Part shown: in pieces, positions 10,621 to 18,948 of the stretch
Position numbering within the stretch: position 1 is the first letter of the stretch
How the letters are laid out: each line of letters starts with the position of its first letter
DNA from: Corynebacterium frankenforstense
GTDB lineage: Bacteria > Actinomycetota > Actinomycetes > Mycobacteriales > Mycobacteriaceae
DNA length: 64,000 nt
NCBI RefSeq assembly: GCF_030211955.1
Contig: NZ_JASODI010000008.1
Coordinates: forward strand, 52,707 to 116,706
Direction: 5' to 3'
Notes under the pieces: model-generated
Database searches by the model: none
What the model was told of the DNA's origin: nothing
What the model saw: only the letters and a program-made list of their open reading frames with translations
Program-made: the position numbers and the translations under genes

Positions 10621-10656
10621 GAAACCGCCTTCCCCGTCACGGGGGAGGCGGTTTCT
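10621..10656 (+). terminator. Terminator after tuf
   Basis: A hairpin with arms GAAACCGCC-TCCCC and GGGGA-GGCGGTTTC lies 70 bases after the tuf stop. A smaller G+C-rich inverted repeat precedes it at about 10572-10606. Confidence 0.75.
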
Positions 10657-10686
10657 CATGTCTGGGGGAAGCACGGCTTCGCCGTG

Positions 10687-10806
10687 CCACCGGAGACGGG
10701 GGTGCCACCGGAGATGGGGAGGTGCCCACCGGGGACGGTGAGACGCCCACCGGAGACGGGGAGGCGCCCACCGGAGACGGGGAGGCGCCCACCGGGGCCG
10801 GGGTGC
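10687..10806 (+). repeat. Tandem repeat, six units of about 21 bp
   Basis: Units begin with CCACCGG at 10687, 10705, 10726, 10747, 10768 and 10789. The period is 21 bases except for the first (18). The commonest unit reads CCACCGGAGACGGGGAGGCGC. All lengths are multiples of three, so one frame reads PTGDGEA repeats, but the repeat lies upstream of the likely start of the next gene. Confidence 0.85.
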
Positions 10807-10844
10807 GTCCAGCCGGCGGAGCGGCGACGGATACAGTGGCGGGC

Positions 10845-11558
10845 GTGAAAGACCCGACCCGAATCCCGCGCGTCCTCGACGCGGTGCGACGCGCCTGGGA
10901 GGGCCGCCCCGACCTCGAGCTGGCCACGCTCTTCGCGATGCTCGCCAACGAGGGCATCGGCTGGGGCGCCGACGACGAGGAACTCATCAAGGCGCTCGAG
11001 GCGATGGCGGCCCGGCACCCCGAGTCTGTGGGCCCCGACACCCCGGGCCTGGTGATGGTGCGCACCGAGTCGCCGGCGGCCCGCCTCACTCTCGACATGG
11101 CCGCCCGCCGGGTCACCGTGCGCTCCGGGGTCAAGGGCCGCCAGCCGGTCAGCTGGCTCTTCGAGGACGTCGTGCGCCTGCGCGTCGGGATGCCGTGCGT
11201 GCTGCGCGACAGCGGGGGAGTGGACCACCGCCTCGGCGTGGTCGCCGGCATCACCGTGGAGGCCGGCAGGACGGCGCGCACCTCGCTGACCGGCCTCACG
11301 CGCGGCTCCCTGGACCGCGACGTCTACGCCCTGCGCTGCACCGAGGGCAAGACCGAGCGGATGGTGCTCGCCGGCCGCGGCCTCTACGTCTACGCCAAGG
11401 TCGGCCGCGAGGTCGAGCACGAGCACCTCAAGTGGGCCAAGTTGGTCAGCGCCGAGGTCGGCCGGCAGCTGCGCGTGGCGCCCCGCGGCGGCGGGCCGGA
11501 GCACGTCTACGGCGAGGTCACCGAGATCTTCGCCGTGGAGCTCGGCGGGGAGGAGTAG
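10845..11558 (+). CDS. Conserved hypothetical protein
   Basis: With GTG 10845 the product is 237 residues. TACAGT at 10832-10837 lies seven bases before this codon, as in the other leaderless genes here. A longer frame would begin at GTG 10611 and translate the 21-bp repeats, which I think unlikely. The N-terminal 60 residues (KDPTRIPRVLDAVRRAWEG...DLELATLF) look like a small helical domain seen in short bacterial proteins of unknown role. The rest is beta-rich with no catalytic motif I recognise. It converges with the Asp23 cluster and shares a bidirectional terminator with it. Confidence 0.7.
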   Translation: MKDPTRIPRVLDAVRRAWEGRPDLELATLFAMLANEGIGWGADDEELIKALEAMAARHPESVGPDTPGLVMVRTESPAARLTLDMAARRVTVRSGVKGRQPVSWLFEDVVRLRVGMPCVLRDSGGVDHRLGVVAGITVEAGRTARTSLTGLTRGSLDRDVYALRCTEGKTERMVLAGRGLYVYAKVGREVEHEHLKWAKLVSAEVGRQLRVAPRGGGPEHVYGEVTEIFAVELGGEE

Positions 11559-11564
11559 AAAATG

Positions 11565-11602
11565 CCGCGGCCTCGCTCCCTGGTCGGGGAGCGGGGCCGC
11601 GG
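11565..11602. terminator. Bidirectional terminator between convergent genes
   Basis: A 16-pair stem (arms CCGCGGCC-CGCTCCC and GGGAGCG-GGCCGCGG, one T-G pair inside) sits between the plus-strand gene ending at 11558 and the minus-strand gene ending at 11630. Confidence 0.75.
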
Positions 11603-11629
11603 GGCTGGGGTGTTTTGCGGTGAGCGGCG

Positions 11630-12190
11630 CTACTGCTGCTTCACCGCATTGACGTGGAGACGGTAGACCGTGTCGAGGTCCATGTCGCGGACCGCGGAGC
11701 GGAAGTCCGTCTCGCTGTTCTCCAGCTCGGCGCGCAGCCGGCTGACGTCCACGTTCGGGTCCGCGGTGACCGTCCAGGTCACCGTCGGGCGCGAGCGGTC
11801 CATCGCGACGCGGTGCGAGACGTCGGTGACGCCGGGGAACTGCTCGATCGAGTCGTCCACGGCACCGGCCAGGCGTGCGACCGCGAGGTCGACGGAGCCG
11901 GTCTTGTCCGTGGCCGAGGAGCGCACCCGGTTGAAGCCGCGGCGGCGCAGGTTCGCCGCGATCAGCCACAGGCCGAGTATCACGCCCAGCACGGCGACCG
12001 CGCCGAGCGCGACGTCGTACCAGGTGTTCTCTGTGATCGAGGCGGCCCCTGCCAGGTCCAGGCGGTCGGAGTACTCGGTGGCCTCCGGGACCTGGGCCCA
12101 CACCAGGATGACGGCCACGCCGGCGGCGAGGGCGATCAGGCCGATGAGGAACAGCAGGATGCGGTCGAGTGCCGCGAGTGCGTGGCTCAT
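11630..12190 (-). CDS. AmaP-like membrane protein of the Asp23 cluster
   Basis: 186 residues. Two membrane segments near residues 12-32 and 60-82 flank a short external loop, followed by a cytoplasmic alpha/beta domain resembling Asp23-type folds (VDLAVARLAGAVDDSIEQFPGVTDV). This is the layout of AmaP, the membrane anchor of Asp23 in Firmicutes; the match is by layout and context, not strong sequence identity. It is last in the minus-strand cluster, and its ATG overlaps the TGA of the DUF6286 gene by four bases, so the two are translationally coupled. Confidence 0.65.
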   Translation of the reverse strand: MSHALAALDRILLFLIGLIALAAGVAVILVWAQVPEATEYSDRLDLAGAASITENTWYDVALGAVAVLGVILGLWLIAANLRRRGFNRVRSSATDKTGSVDLAVARLAGAVDDSIEQFPGVTDVSHRVAMDRSRPTVTWTVTADPNVDVSRLRAELENSETDFRSAVRDMDLDTVYRLHVNAVKQQ

Positions 12191-12819
12191 TGCGTGACCT
12201 CCTCTCCCCGGGCGGCGTCACGTCCGGCCGCCGGGGCGGTGCCGCGGGCCGAGACCTGCGGGGCCTCGGGCTCGAGGACCTTGATGCGGAACTTGGCGTT
12301 CTCGGCGAGCAGCGGGCCCACCGTCGACTCGATGGACGAGCGGATGGACTCGGCCACCCCGTCGGCGGTGCTGTTGGCCTGCACCTCGGCGGTGACGGTT
12401 TTGCCCGAGACCCGGGTCGAGGCGCTGCCCACCCCGGGGGTGCGCTTGGCGGTGGCCGTGGTCAGCCGGGCGATGTCCACCGGGCGTGCCCACAGCGAGG
12501 TGGTCGACGCCAGGCGTCGGTGGGTGCGGGCGCGCGGCTTGAACGCGACGACGATCAGGATGAGCCCGACGACGACCGCGATGATCGACGCCCAGGTCAT
12601 CCAGGGCTGGAAGCGGTTCTCCGCGACCATCTCCAGGACCGGGTCGAGCCAGCTGCGCCAGGACACGCCGTCGGAGAGCCGCAGCCACAGCTCGCGGCCG
12701 GCGACGACGCCCAGGGCGACCAGCGCCAGGCCCAGCAGCACCGCCAGCCAGCGGGCCGCCGGGGTGGCCCGGGGCTCCTGGCCGGCGCCGGCGCGGACCT
12801 CAGTCGACTCGGGGGCCAT
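12187..12819 (-). CDS. DUF6286-type membrane protein
   Basis: 210 residues starting at ATG 12819 behind AGAAGGGAGGCCCCT. Two membrane segments lie near residues 23-44 and 76-97, then a domain with TPGVGSASTRVSGKTVTAEVQA, as in DUF6286 proteins found beside Asp23 genes in actinobacteria. The start overlaps the end of the long Asp23 gene by 20 bases. A longer frame upstream has no ribosome site. Probably an accessory part of the same envelope-stress assembly. Confidence 0.7.
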   Translation of the reverse strand: MAPESTEVRAGAGQEPRATPAARWLAVLLGLALVALGVVAGRELWLRLSDGVSWRSWLDPVLEMVAENRFQPWMTWASIIAVVVGLILIVVAFKPRARTHRRLASTTSLWARPVDIARLTTATAKRTPGVGSASTRVSGKTVTAEVQANSTADGVAESIRSSIESTVGPLLAENAKFRIKVLEPEAPQVSARGTAPAAGRDAARGEEVTQ

Positions 12820-13789
12820 AGGGGCCTCCCTTCTGCTGTGCGGGGCTGAAGCGGCCCCGCGGGACGATACGGACGGGCGTGAGCGGACGCTTCGGCGGCA
12901 GCTTCGGCACAAAAGGCTCCGCGCGCACGGGCAGCACCGCGTGCACGGGCTCCGGGCCAGAGACCACACGCACCGGGGTCAGACGCCGCGGCAGCGGGGC
13001 GGCCGGGGTGACCACGGGGGTCGACCCGACCACCCGCGGCTCGCGCAGCGGCAGCTCCTCGGCCACGTCGACCGGGGTCAGCGGCCGCTCCTCGGCGACG
13101 TGCACCGGCACCGTGCGCAGCTCCTCGGGCTCGCGGGGGACCGCGGGCTCGGGGGAGGGGCGCACCTCGACGGCGTCCATCGGGCGCTCGACGGCGGTGT
13201 GCACCTGCTCGAGCGGGCGCTCGGGGGCCACCTGCACCGCGGCCAGCGGTAGTTCGGCGGCCGTGTGCACCTGGTCCAGCTGACGGGCCGGCCGGGTGCG
13301 CACGGGCACCTCACGGGTGGTGGCCAGCGCGGCGGACCGACGCCGGTAGCGCGGCGAGGTCACCTCGGAGGGCGCCACGGCCACGGGGGCGAGCGTCGGC
13401 TGCTCGTCGGCGGCGGCCACCTGCAGGGCGGTCACCGGGTCCGGGGCGCCGACGACGTTGCCCACGACCACGTTGACGTGGCCGACGTTCATGCCGGTCG
13501 CGTCGGTGATCCAGCGCGCGATGGTGGTGCGCACCTTCTCGGCGACGTCGGTGACCGGCGAGGGCCAGGACACCGCGATCGTCGCCTCGACGGTGACGAT
13601 GTGGCTGGCGCGGTCGACCAGCAGGTCAAAGCGCGGGAAGCTCATGCCGGTCAGCTTGTCGAAGCCGCCGCCGGCGGAGACGGTGCCCGGCACCGACGCC
13701 GTGGCCGCGGTGACGACCTTGTGCACGGCGCGGTCGGTGATGTACACCTCCCCGCCCGGCGGGTTCTCTGAGGGGTCCACGGAACTCAC
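12800..13789 (-). CDS. Asp23/Gls24 protein with long 11-residue-repeat tail
   Basis: 329 residues from GTG 13789, which overlaps the TGA of the upstream small gene (GTGA). Residues 1-120 are an Asp23/Gls24 domain (VYITDRAVHKVVTAATASVPGT, ATIAVSWPSPVTDVAEKV, NVVVGNVVG). After it comes a long Pro/Val/Glu-rich tail with an 11-residue period. Successive units are PARQLDQVHTA, AELPLAAVQVA, PERPLEQVHTA and VERPMDAVEVR, and weaker units such as EERPLTPVDVA, EELPLREPRVV and KRPLTPVRIV follow. Asp23 proteins are normally about 120-170 residues, so the tail is unusual. It may polymerise or bind partners; that is inference. Confidence 0.75.
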   Translation of the reverse strand: MSSVDPSENPPGGEVYITDRAVHKVVTAATASVPGTVSAGGGFDKLTGMSFPRFDLLVDRASHIVTVEATIAVSWPSPVTDVAEKVRTTIARWITDATGMNVGHVNVVVGNVVGAPDPVTALQVAAADEQPTLAPVAVAPSEVTSPRYRRRSAALATTREVPVRTRPARQLDQVHTAAELPLAAVQVAPERPLEQVHTAVERPMDAVEVRPSPEPAVPREPEELRTVPVHVAEERPLTPVDVAEELPLREPRVVGSTPVVTPAAPLPRRLTPVRVVSGPEPVHAVLPVRAEPFVPKLPPKRPLTPVRIVPRGRFSPAQQKGGPYGPRVD

Positions 13790-13983
13790 CCGCGGCCCCC
13801 GCGCCCGGTGCGGAAGGCGTCGGTGATGTTGCGCAGGTCGATCAGGCCCTCGAAGTGGGCGCCGACGACGCCGCCCAGAGCGCCGAAGAGGAGCGCGCAC
13901 ACGAAGCCCGACAGCCCACCGAGGATGGCTGCGAGCGCGACGGCGAGGCCGAAGGCCACGCCGATGACGGTCATGTTTTTCAT
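13786..13983 (-). CDS. Small DUF2273-like membrane protein
   Basis: 65 residues from ATG 13983, behind GAAGGAAACCTCC. Two short hydrophobic helices rich in Gly and Ala (VIGVAFGLAVALAAILGG and FVCALLFGALGGVVGAHFEG) precede a basic end. Such a protein sits in nearly all Asp23 clusters and resembles DUF2273. A GTG 15 bases upstream is possible but leaves no room for the ribosome site. It overlaps the next gene by four bases. Confidence 0.7.
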   Translation of the reverse strand: MKNMTVIGVAFGLAVALAAILGGLSGFVCALLFGALGGVVGAHFEGLIDLRNITDAFRTGRGGRG

Positions 13984-14002
13984 GGAGGTTTCCTTCACAC
14001 GG

Positions 14003-14311
14003 TTACGCGGTGGCGGGCGGGGTTCCGGTGGCGTCAGCGACGACGACGTCGATGGGCCGGTCGCCGCCGACCGCGCCGCGCACGTCCTCGCTCAGGGAGC
14101 GCAGGTCGGTGGCGCGGGCGAGGTCGGCGACCACGTGGACCTCCAGGCGGCCGGACCGGTCGAGGCGCAGCCCCGGCACACGGTGGCCAGGGTAGAGGAG
14201 CGCGACCTCGCCGAAGGAGCCCGAGTGGAGATCCGCCACGCCGTCGACCGCCAGGACCCGCTCGGCCAGCTCGGCGGCCTGCGGGTATTCGATGAGATCA
14301 GCGGCGGTCAT
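14003..14311 (-). CDS. Small Asp23-cluster protein
   Basis: 102 residues, starting MTAADLIEYPQAAELAERVL. The fold pattern (short helix, strand-rich core with VADLHSGSFGEVALLYPG, then HVVADLARATDLRSLSEDVRG) is that of a truncated Asp23-like domain, as often seen second in actinobacterial clusters. It lies four bases after the first Asp23 gene. No catalytic motif. Confidence 0.65.
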   Translation of the reverse strand: MTAADLIEYPQAAELAERVLAVDGVADLHSGSFGEVALLYPGHRVPGLRLDRSGRLEVHVVADLARATDLRSLSEDVRGAVGGDRPIDVVVADATGTPPATA

Positions 14312-14314
14312 CGG

Positions 14315-14815
14315 CTACTGGACGCGCGGGGCGGCCTGCTCCTGCTCGGCGGCGGACAGCTCGTGCTGCTCGTCGTCGCGGTCGTCGTCCTGGTTGGGCA
14401 GGTGGACGTCGGTGACGGTCACGTTGACCTCGGTGACCTCCAGGCCGGTCATCCGCTCGATGGCGCGGATGATGTTGCGGCGGATGGCCTCGGCCAGCTC
14501 GTGGATGGCCACGCCGTACTCGGCGACGATGGACAGATCCACCGCGGCCTGGGTCTCGCCGACCTCGACCGAGACGCCCTGCTGGACGTTCTCGGAGGCG
14601 CCGAAGGCCTCGCGGATGGCGCCGACGGTGCGCGCACCGCCGCCACCCAGGGCGTGGACACCGGTGACCTCGCGGGCCGCCAGGCCGGCGATCTTACCGA
14701 CGACGACGTCCTCGATGGTGGTACGGCCGTGGTCGTCGGCCTTGTTCTCGGCGACGGCCGGGACGGCGACGTCCTTGTCGTCGTTCTTGGCGGCGTTCTT
14801 GTTCTGGTCGGCCAT
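14315..14815 (-). CDS. Asp23/Gls24 family envelope stress protein
   Basis: 166 residues and the first gene of the six-gene minus-strand cluster. A charged N-terminus precedes a clear Asp23 domain: TTIEDVVVGKIAGLAAREVTGVHAL, GVSVEVGETQAAVDLSIVAEYGV, and TEVNVTVTDVHLP. In Firmicutes Asp23 is an abundant protein held at the membrane by AmaP and linked to alkaline and cell-wall stress. ATG 14815 follows a GAAGGGATCCACACC ribosome site. A candidate -10 TAGACT lies on the minus strand at 14863-14858, without a good -35. Confidence 0.85.
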   Translation of the reverse strand: MADQNKNAAKNDDKDVAVPAVAENKADDHGRTTIEDVVVGKIAGLAAREVTGVHALGGGGARTVGAIREAFGASENVQQGVSVEVGETQAAVDLSIVAEYGVAIHELAEAIRRNIIRAIERMTGLEVTEVNVTVTDVHLPNQDDDRDDEQHELSAAEQEQAAPRVQ

Positions 14816-14931
14816 GGTGTGGATCCCTTCGGATAGGTGACATGTGTTGCGCTACCAAGTCTAGAGCTGATTTCTTTCGCGCGCGTTGCAATCTTGTAAC
14901 GGCGCAGGGGCGAGGCGACGGTGACCCACGC

Positions 14932-14947
14932 GACGTCGGCAATCGGG
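14932..14947 (+). repeat. Dispersed intergenic motif, copy upstream of rpsJ
   Basis: GACGTCGGCAATCGGG, preceded by ACGC and followed by GGAG. It ends 48 bases before the rpsJ -10 box. Confidence 0.65.
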
Positions 14948-14971
14948 GAGGGGGCCTTGAAAGTCCGTGGT

Positions 14972-15001
14972 TTGCGCTCTGCGTGGTCGGCGTGCTTTAA
15001 T
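14972..15001 (+). promoter_or_regulatory. Promoter of the S10 operon
   Basis: TTGCGC (14972-14977), 18 bases, TTTAAT (14996-15001), followed by GTTTGGGTTGC. The -10 and initial sequence match those upstream of rplN almost exactly. Confidence 0.65.
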
Positions 15002-15470
15002 GTTTGGGTTGCTTTAACACGGCGTCCCCGCCGCATGTCCGCATGCCCGGTGGCGCCGCTGGTGGAGCGAACATGACACCTTCGCTCGGGTCTTCGGACC
15101 CGTGGAAGGCTCCGCAATCGGGGTAGGTCAGTCGATCAAGACGTGGCAGTCCCGAGCGTGGAGACCGGAGGAGGGGCATGGCAAATAAACAGCGGCAGTA
15201 CACGAGGGCCACGCTTACGCGTCCCGGTGGCGCGTGATCCCCCTCGGACTTGACCCAGCCGGACGGCGAGGTCCCTGTGGCGTGTTTATCGGTCACGCCC
15301 CGTCGAGACCCCCGGCCGGCACCGAACGGTCAAGAACCATGAACTGGCGTTGCGCCCGTGCCCTGTAGAGGACCGGACAACGTTATAGAGACATCAGGAA
15401 GCGAGTTCCCACCTCTGCGCCCCCGGGCGACCGGGAGAGCAAGTGGGACCGAGCGAGGAAGAGGATAAGC

Positions 15471-15776
15471 GTGGCGGGACAGAAGATCCGCATTCGGCTC
15501 AAGGCCTACGACCACGAGGCGATCGACGCGTCTGCGCGCAAGATCGTCGAGACCGTGACCCGTACCGGCGCACGCGTCGTCGGGCCCGTGCCACTGCCCA
15601 CCGAAAAGAACGTGTACGCCGTTATTCGTTCTCCCCACAAGTACAAGGACTCTCGCGAGCACTTCGAGATGCGCACCCACAAGCGCCTCATCGACATCCT
15701 CGACCCGACGCCGAAGACCGTCGACGCTCTCATGCGCATCGACCTTCCGGCCAGTGTCGACGTGAACATCCAGTGA
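15471..15776 (+). CDS. rpsJ: 30S ribosomal protein S10
   Basis: S10, 101 residues, binds the 30S head and also the antitermination factor NusB in bacteria. The start is GTG 15471 ([19 protein letters not shown]). The C-terminal [15 protein letters not shown] is conserved, and the long internal loop ([20 protein letters not shown]) is present. It heads the eleven-gene S10 operon behind a long leader. Confidence 0.99.
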   Translation: MAGQKIRIRLKAYDHEAIDASARKIVETVTRTGARVVGPVPLPTEKNVYAVIRSPHKYKDSREHFEMRTHKRLIDILDPTPKTVDALMRIDLPASVDVNIQ

Positions 15777-15805
15777 TCGCCTGAAACTACTGCGGAGAAC
15801 AGACA

Positions 15806-16462
15806 ATGAGTGAAAACGAGATCAAGGGCATTCTGGGCACCAAGCTCGGCATGACCCAGGTCTTCGACGAGGAGAACCGGGTCGTTCCGGTGACCGTCGT
15901 CGAGGCCGGGCCGTGCGTGGTCACCCAGATCCGTACCACCGAGACCGACGGCTACAACGCCATCCAGATCGCCTACGGCGAGATCGACCCCCGCAAGGTG
16001 AAGAAGCCGCAGACCGGCCACTTCGCCAAGGCGGGCGTCACCCCGCGGCGTCACCTGACGGAGATCCGCATGGACGACGTCTCCGCCTACGAGGTCGGCC
16101 AGGACGTCACCGTCGAGGTCTTCGACGGCATCGAGTTCGTCGACGTCACCGGCACCTCCAAGGGCAAGGGCTTCGCCGGCGGCATGAAGCGCCACGGCTT
16201 CGCCGGCCAGGGTGCCGCCCACGGTAACCAGGCCGCCCACCGCCGCGTCGGCGGCATCGGCGCCTGCGCCACCCCGGGCCGCATCTTCAAGGGCAAGCGT
16301 ATGGCGGGCCGCATGGGTAATGACCGCGTCACCACCCAGAACCTGAAGGTTCAGAAGATTGACGCCGATGCCAACCTGCTGCTCATCAAGGGGGCCATCC
16401 CCGGCGTGCGCGGCGGCATCGTGACCGTTAAGACCGCAGTGAAGGGCGGTGCTCACGCATGA
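15806..16462 (+). CDS. rplC: 50S ribosomal protein L3
   Basis: L3, 218 residues, starts 50S assembly and reaches toward the peptidyl transferase centre. Conserved blocks are [13 protein letters not shown] and [22 protein letters not shown]. The cysteine of ACATPG, whose change gives linezolid resistance in mycobacteria, is intact. Its last four bases overlap the start of rplD (ATGA), indicating coupled translation. Confidence 0.99.
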   Translation: MSENEIKGILGTKLGMTQVFDEENRVVPVTVVEAGPCVVTQIRTTETDGYNAIQIAYGEIDPRKVKKPQTGHFAKAGVTPRRHLTEIRMDDVSAYEVGQDVTVEVFDGIEFVDVTGTSKGKGFAGGMKRHGFAGQGAAHGNQAAHRRVGGIGACATPGRIFKGKRMAGRMGNDRVTTQNLKVQKIDADANLLLIKGAIPGVRGGIVTVKTAVKGGAHA

Positions 16463-17115
16463 CCAACCTGACTCTGGACGTCCAGACCGCCGCGGGCGGC
16501 ACCGACGGCCAGGTGGAGCTGCCGGCGGAGATCTTCGACCGTGAGGTCTCCACGGCTCTGCTGCACCAGGTCGTGACCGCGCAGCTCGCCGCGAAGCGAC
16601 AGGGCACCCACGCCACCAAGACCCGCGGCATGGTCCGCGGCGGTGGCCGCAAGCCCTACCGTCAGAAGGGCACCGGCCGCGCCCGCCAGGGCTCGACCCG
16701 TGCGCCGCAGTTCACCGGCGGCGGCACCGTCCACGGCCCGCAGCCGCGCGACTACACCCAGCGGACCCCGAAGAAGATGAAGGCCGCCGCCCTGAACGGC
16801 GCCCTGTCCAACCGGGCCGCCGGCGACCGCATCCACGTCATCGACGAGCTGGTCCCGGGCCAGAAGCCCTCGACCAAGTCGGCACGTGCGTTCATCGAGC
16901 GCATCACCGACCGCAAGCAGGTGCTGCTCGTCGTCGGCCGTGAGGACCTCAACGCCCGTCGCAGCGCCAACAACCTGCCGAACGTGAACGTCCTCGTCCC
17001 GGAGCAGCTGAACACCTACGACGTGCTCAACTCCGACGACGTCGTGTTCTCGGTCGCCGCGCTGCACACCTTCATCAACCGCGTCACCGGCGCGGACAAG
17101 GAGGAGAGCAAGTAA
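16459..17115 (+). CDS. rplD: 50S ribosomal protein L4
   Basis: L4, 218 residues. In E. coli L4 also represses its own S10 operon; whether it does so here is unknown. The tunnel loop that contacts macrolides ([15 protein letters not shown]) looks wild type, so macrolide resistance in this strain would come from erm(X), not from L4. Its TAA overlaps the ATG of rplW (TAATG). Confidence 0.99.
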   Translation: MTNLTLDVQTAAGGTDGQVELPAEIFDREVSTALLHQVVTAQLAAKRQGTHATKTRGMVRGGGRKPYRQKGTGRARQGSTRAPQFTGGGTVHGPQPRDYTQRTPKKMKAAALNGALSNRAAGDRIHVIDELVPGQKPSTKSARAFIERITDRKQVLLVVGREDLNARRSANNLPNVNVLVPEQLNTYDVLNSDDVVFSVAALHTFINRVTGADKEESK

Positions 17116-17420
17116 TGGCCAAGACCGTCAACCCCCGCGACATCATCATCGCCCCGGTCGTCTCCGAGAAGTCCTACGGTCTCATGGAGCAGGGCACCTA
17201 CACGTTCTTCGTGCGCCCCGACGCCCACAAGACCCAGATCCGCCAGGCCGTCGAGGAGATCTTCGGCGTCAAGGTGGCCTCGGTGAACACCGTCAACCGC
17301 GAGGGCAAGCGTAAGCGCACCCGCACCGGGTTCGGCCGCCGCAAGGCGACCAAGCGCGCCTACGTCACCCTCCGCGAGGGCAGCGACTCCATCGACATCT
17401 TCGGCGGCGCGACCGCTTAA
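17115..17420 (+). CDS. rplW: 50S ribosomal protein L23
   Basis: L23, 101 residues, lines the exit of the peptide tunnel and docks trigger factor and SRP. Conserved features are [25 protein letters not shown] and the basic loop [23 protein letters not shown]. It overlaps rplD by one base and is followed 27 bases later by rplB. Confidence 0.99.
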   Translation: MAKTVNPRDIIIAPVVSEKSYGLMEQGTYTFFVRPDAHKTQIRQAVEEIFGVKVASVNTVNREGKRKRTRTGFGRRKATKRAYVTLREGSDSIDIFGGATA

Positions 17421-17447
17421 AGAAGGTCGAGAAGTAAAGGAACCATT

Positions 17448-18287
17448 ATGGCTATTCGCAAATACAAGCCGACAACTCCGGGTCGCCGCGCCAGCTCCGT
17501 CTCCAAGTTCGACGAGATCACTCGTTCGAAGCCGGAGAAGAGCCTGCTGCGCCCCCTGAGCAAGACCGGCGGCCGTAACGTCCACGGCCACATCACCACC
17601 CGCCACAAGGGTGGAGGACACAAGCGTCAGTACCGTGTCATCGACTTCCGTCGCGCCGACAAGGACGGCGTGCCGGCCAAGGTCGCGCACATCGAGTACG
17701 ACCCGAACCGCACCGCGAACATCGCGCTGCTGCACTACTTCGACGGCGAGAAGCGCTACATCATCGCCCCGAAGGGCCTGAAGCAGGGCACCGTCGTTGA
17801 GGCCGGTCCGAACTCGGACATCAAGGTGGGCAACAACCTGCCGCTGCGCAACATCCCGACCGGTACCACCGTCCACGCGGTGGAGCTGAAGCCGGGTGCC
17901 GGCGCCAAGCTGGCCCGCTCGGCCGGCGCCTCGATCCAGCTGCTGGGTAAGGAAGGCAACTACGCCGTCCTGCGTATGCCCTCCAGCGAGATCCGTCGCG
18001 TCGACATCCGCTGCCGCGCCACCGTCGGCGAGGTCGGCAACGCCGAGCAGATCAACATCCGCTGGGGCAAGGCCGGCCGCATGCGCTGGAAGGGCGTGCG
18101 CCCGACCGTCCGTGGTGTCGTCATGAACCCGGTCGACCACCCGCACGGTGGTGGTGAGGGTCGTACCTCGGGCGGCCGCCACCCGGTCAGCCCGTGGGGC
18201 CAGAAGGAAGGCCGCACCCGCAACCCGAACCGCTACTCCAACAACATGATCGTGCGTCGTCGCCGGTCGCGTTCCAACAAGCGATAA
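17448..18287 (+). CDS. rplB: 50S ribosomal protein L2
   Basis: L2, 279 residues, needed for subunit association and peptidyl transferase assembly. The hallmark loop [23 protein letters not shown] with its essential histidine is complete. ATG 17448 follows AAAGGAACCATT. Normal length, no anomalies. Confidence 0.99.
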   Translation: MAIRKYKPTTPGRRASSVSKFDEITRSKPEKSLLRPLSKTGGRNVHGHITTRHKGGGHKRQYRVIDFRRADKDGVPAKVAHIEYDPNRTANIALLHYFDGEKRYIIAPKGLKQGTVVEAGPNSDIKVGNNLPLRNIPTGTTVHAVELKPGAGAKLARSAGASIQLLGKEGNYAVLRMPSSEIRRVDIRCRATVGEVGNAEQINIRWGKAGRMRWKGVRPTVRGVVMNPVDHPHGGGEGRTSGGRHPVSPWGQKEGRTRNPNRYSNNMIVRRRRSRSNKR

Positions 18288-18303
18288 GAGGAGGTAAGTC
18301 ACA

Positions 18304-18582
18304 ATGCCACGCAGCCTGAAGAAGGGGCCGTTCGTCGATGAGCACCTCCTCAACAAGGTGGACGCTCAGAACGACAAGGGCACGAAGCAGGTCATCAAGA
18401 CCTGGTCGCGCCGTTCGACCATCCTGCCCGACTTCATCGGCCACACCTTCGCCGTCCACGACGGCCGGAAGCACGTGCCGGTGTTCGTCGACGAGTCCAT
18501 GGTCGGTCACAAGCTGGGCGAGTTCGCCCCGACCAGGACCTTCCGCGGTCACCAGAAGGACGACAAGAAGGGACGTCGATAA
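18304..18582 (+). CDS. rpsS: 30S ribosomal protein S19
   Basis: S19, 92 residues, forms with S13 a head complex that contacts the 50S subunit and A-site tRNA. Typical [16 protein letters not shown] start and [14 protein letters not shown] block. ATG 18304 follows AAGAGGAGGTAAGTCACA, a strong ribosome site. rplV begins three bases after its stop. Confidence 0.99.
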   Translation: MPRSLKKGPFVDEHLLNKVDAQNDKGTKQVIKTWSRRSTILPDFIGHTFAVHDGRKHVPVFVDESMVGHKLGEFAPTRTFRGHQKDDKKGRR

Positions 18583-18585
18583 GCG

Positions 18586-18948
18586 ATGAGTGAAACCATC
18601 ACCTCCGCCCGCGCCACCGCGCGCTACGTCCGCGTCACCCCGATGAAGGCCCGTCGCGTCATCGACCTCGTCCGCGGCAAGTCCGTGTCCGAGGCCCTCG
18701 CGATCCTGAAGTACGCCCCGCAGGGTGCCGCGAAGCCGGTGGCCAAGGTCGTCGCCTCGGCCGCCGCCAACGCCGAGAACAACTTCGGCCTGGACCCGCG
18801 CTCGCTGGTCATCGCCGAGGCCTACGCCGACGAGGGCCCGACCATGCGTCGGTTCCAGCCGCGCGCCCAGGGACGCGCGTTCATGATCCGCAAGCGCACC
18901 AGCCACATCACCGTGGTTGTCGAGAGCCAGAAGGAAGGGGCCAAGTAG
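18586..18948 (+). CDS. rplV: 50S ribosomal protein L22
   Basis: L22, 120 residues, lines the nascent peptide tunnel. The beta-hairpin segment [22 protein letters not shown], where macrolide-resistance insertions occur in other bacteria, appears normal. The TAG stop shares its last base with the GTG of rpsC (TAGTG), so rpsC is probably coupled. Confidence 0.99.
   Translation: MSETITSARATARYVRVTPMKARRVIDLVRGKSVSEALAILKYAPQGAAKPVAKVVASAAANAENNFGLDPRSLVIAEAYADEGPTMRRFQPRAQGRAFMIRKRTSHITVVVESQKEGAK

Larger units (their letters stand above)
14816..15470. other. Divergent regulatory region, Asp23 cluster and S10 operon
   Basis: 655 bases, the longest gap in the ribosomal part. It holds the start region of the Asp23 cluster, a copy of the dispersed motif at 14932-14947, the rpsJ promoter, and a leader of about 460 bases before rpsJ. 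The leader contains a GGGTTGC start, inverted repeats such as TCGGGTCTTCGGACCCG near 15086-15102, and an AGGAAGAGGATAAGC ribosome site. An r-protein-binding leader is expected for S10 operons, but no fold can be proved by eye. Confidence 0.6.

Noticed and set aside
10687..10806. Possible CRISPR array
   Set aside because: The units are directly adjacent without spacers, and no cas genes are present.
10611..10844. N-terminal extension of the gene at 10845 through the 21-bp repeats
   Set aside because: It would begin inside the tuf terminator region, has no ribosome site, and a better leaderless start exists.
15113..15123. CAATCGGGG upstream of rpsJ as another copy of the dispersed motif
   Set aside because: Only the right end matches; the GACGTCGG half is absent.
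14816..15470. Riboswitch or small RNA in the long S10 leader
   Set aside because: No conserved riboswitch core could be recognised; only generic inverted repeats are visible.
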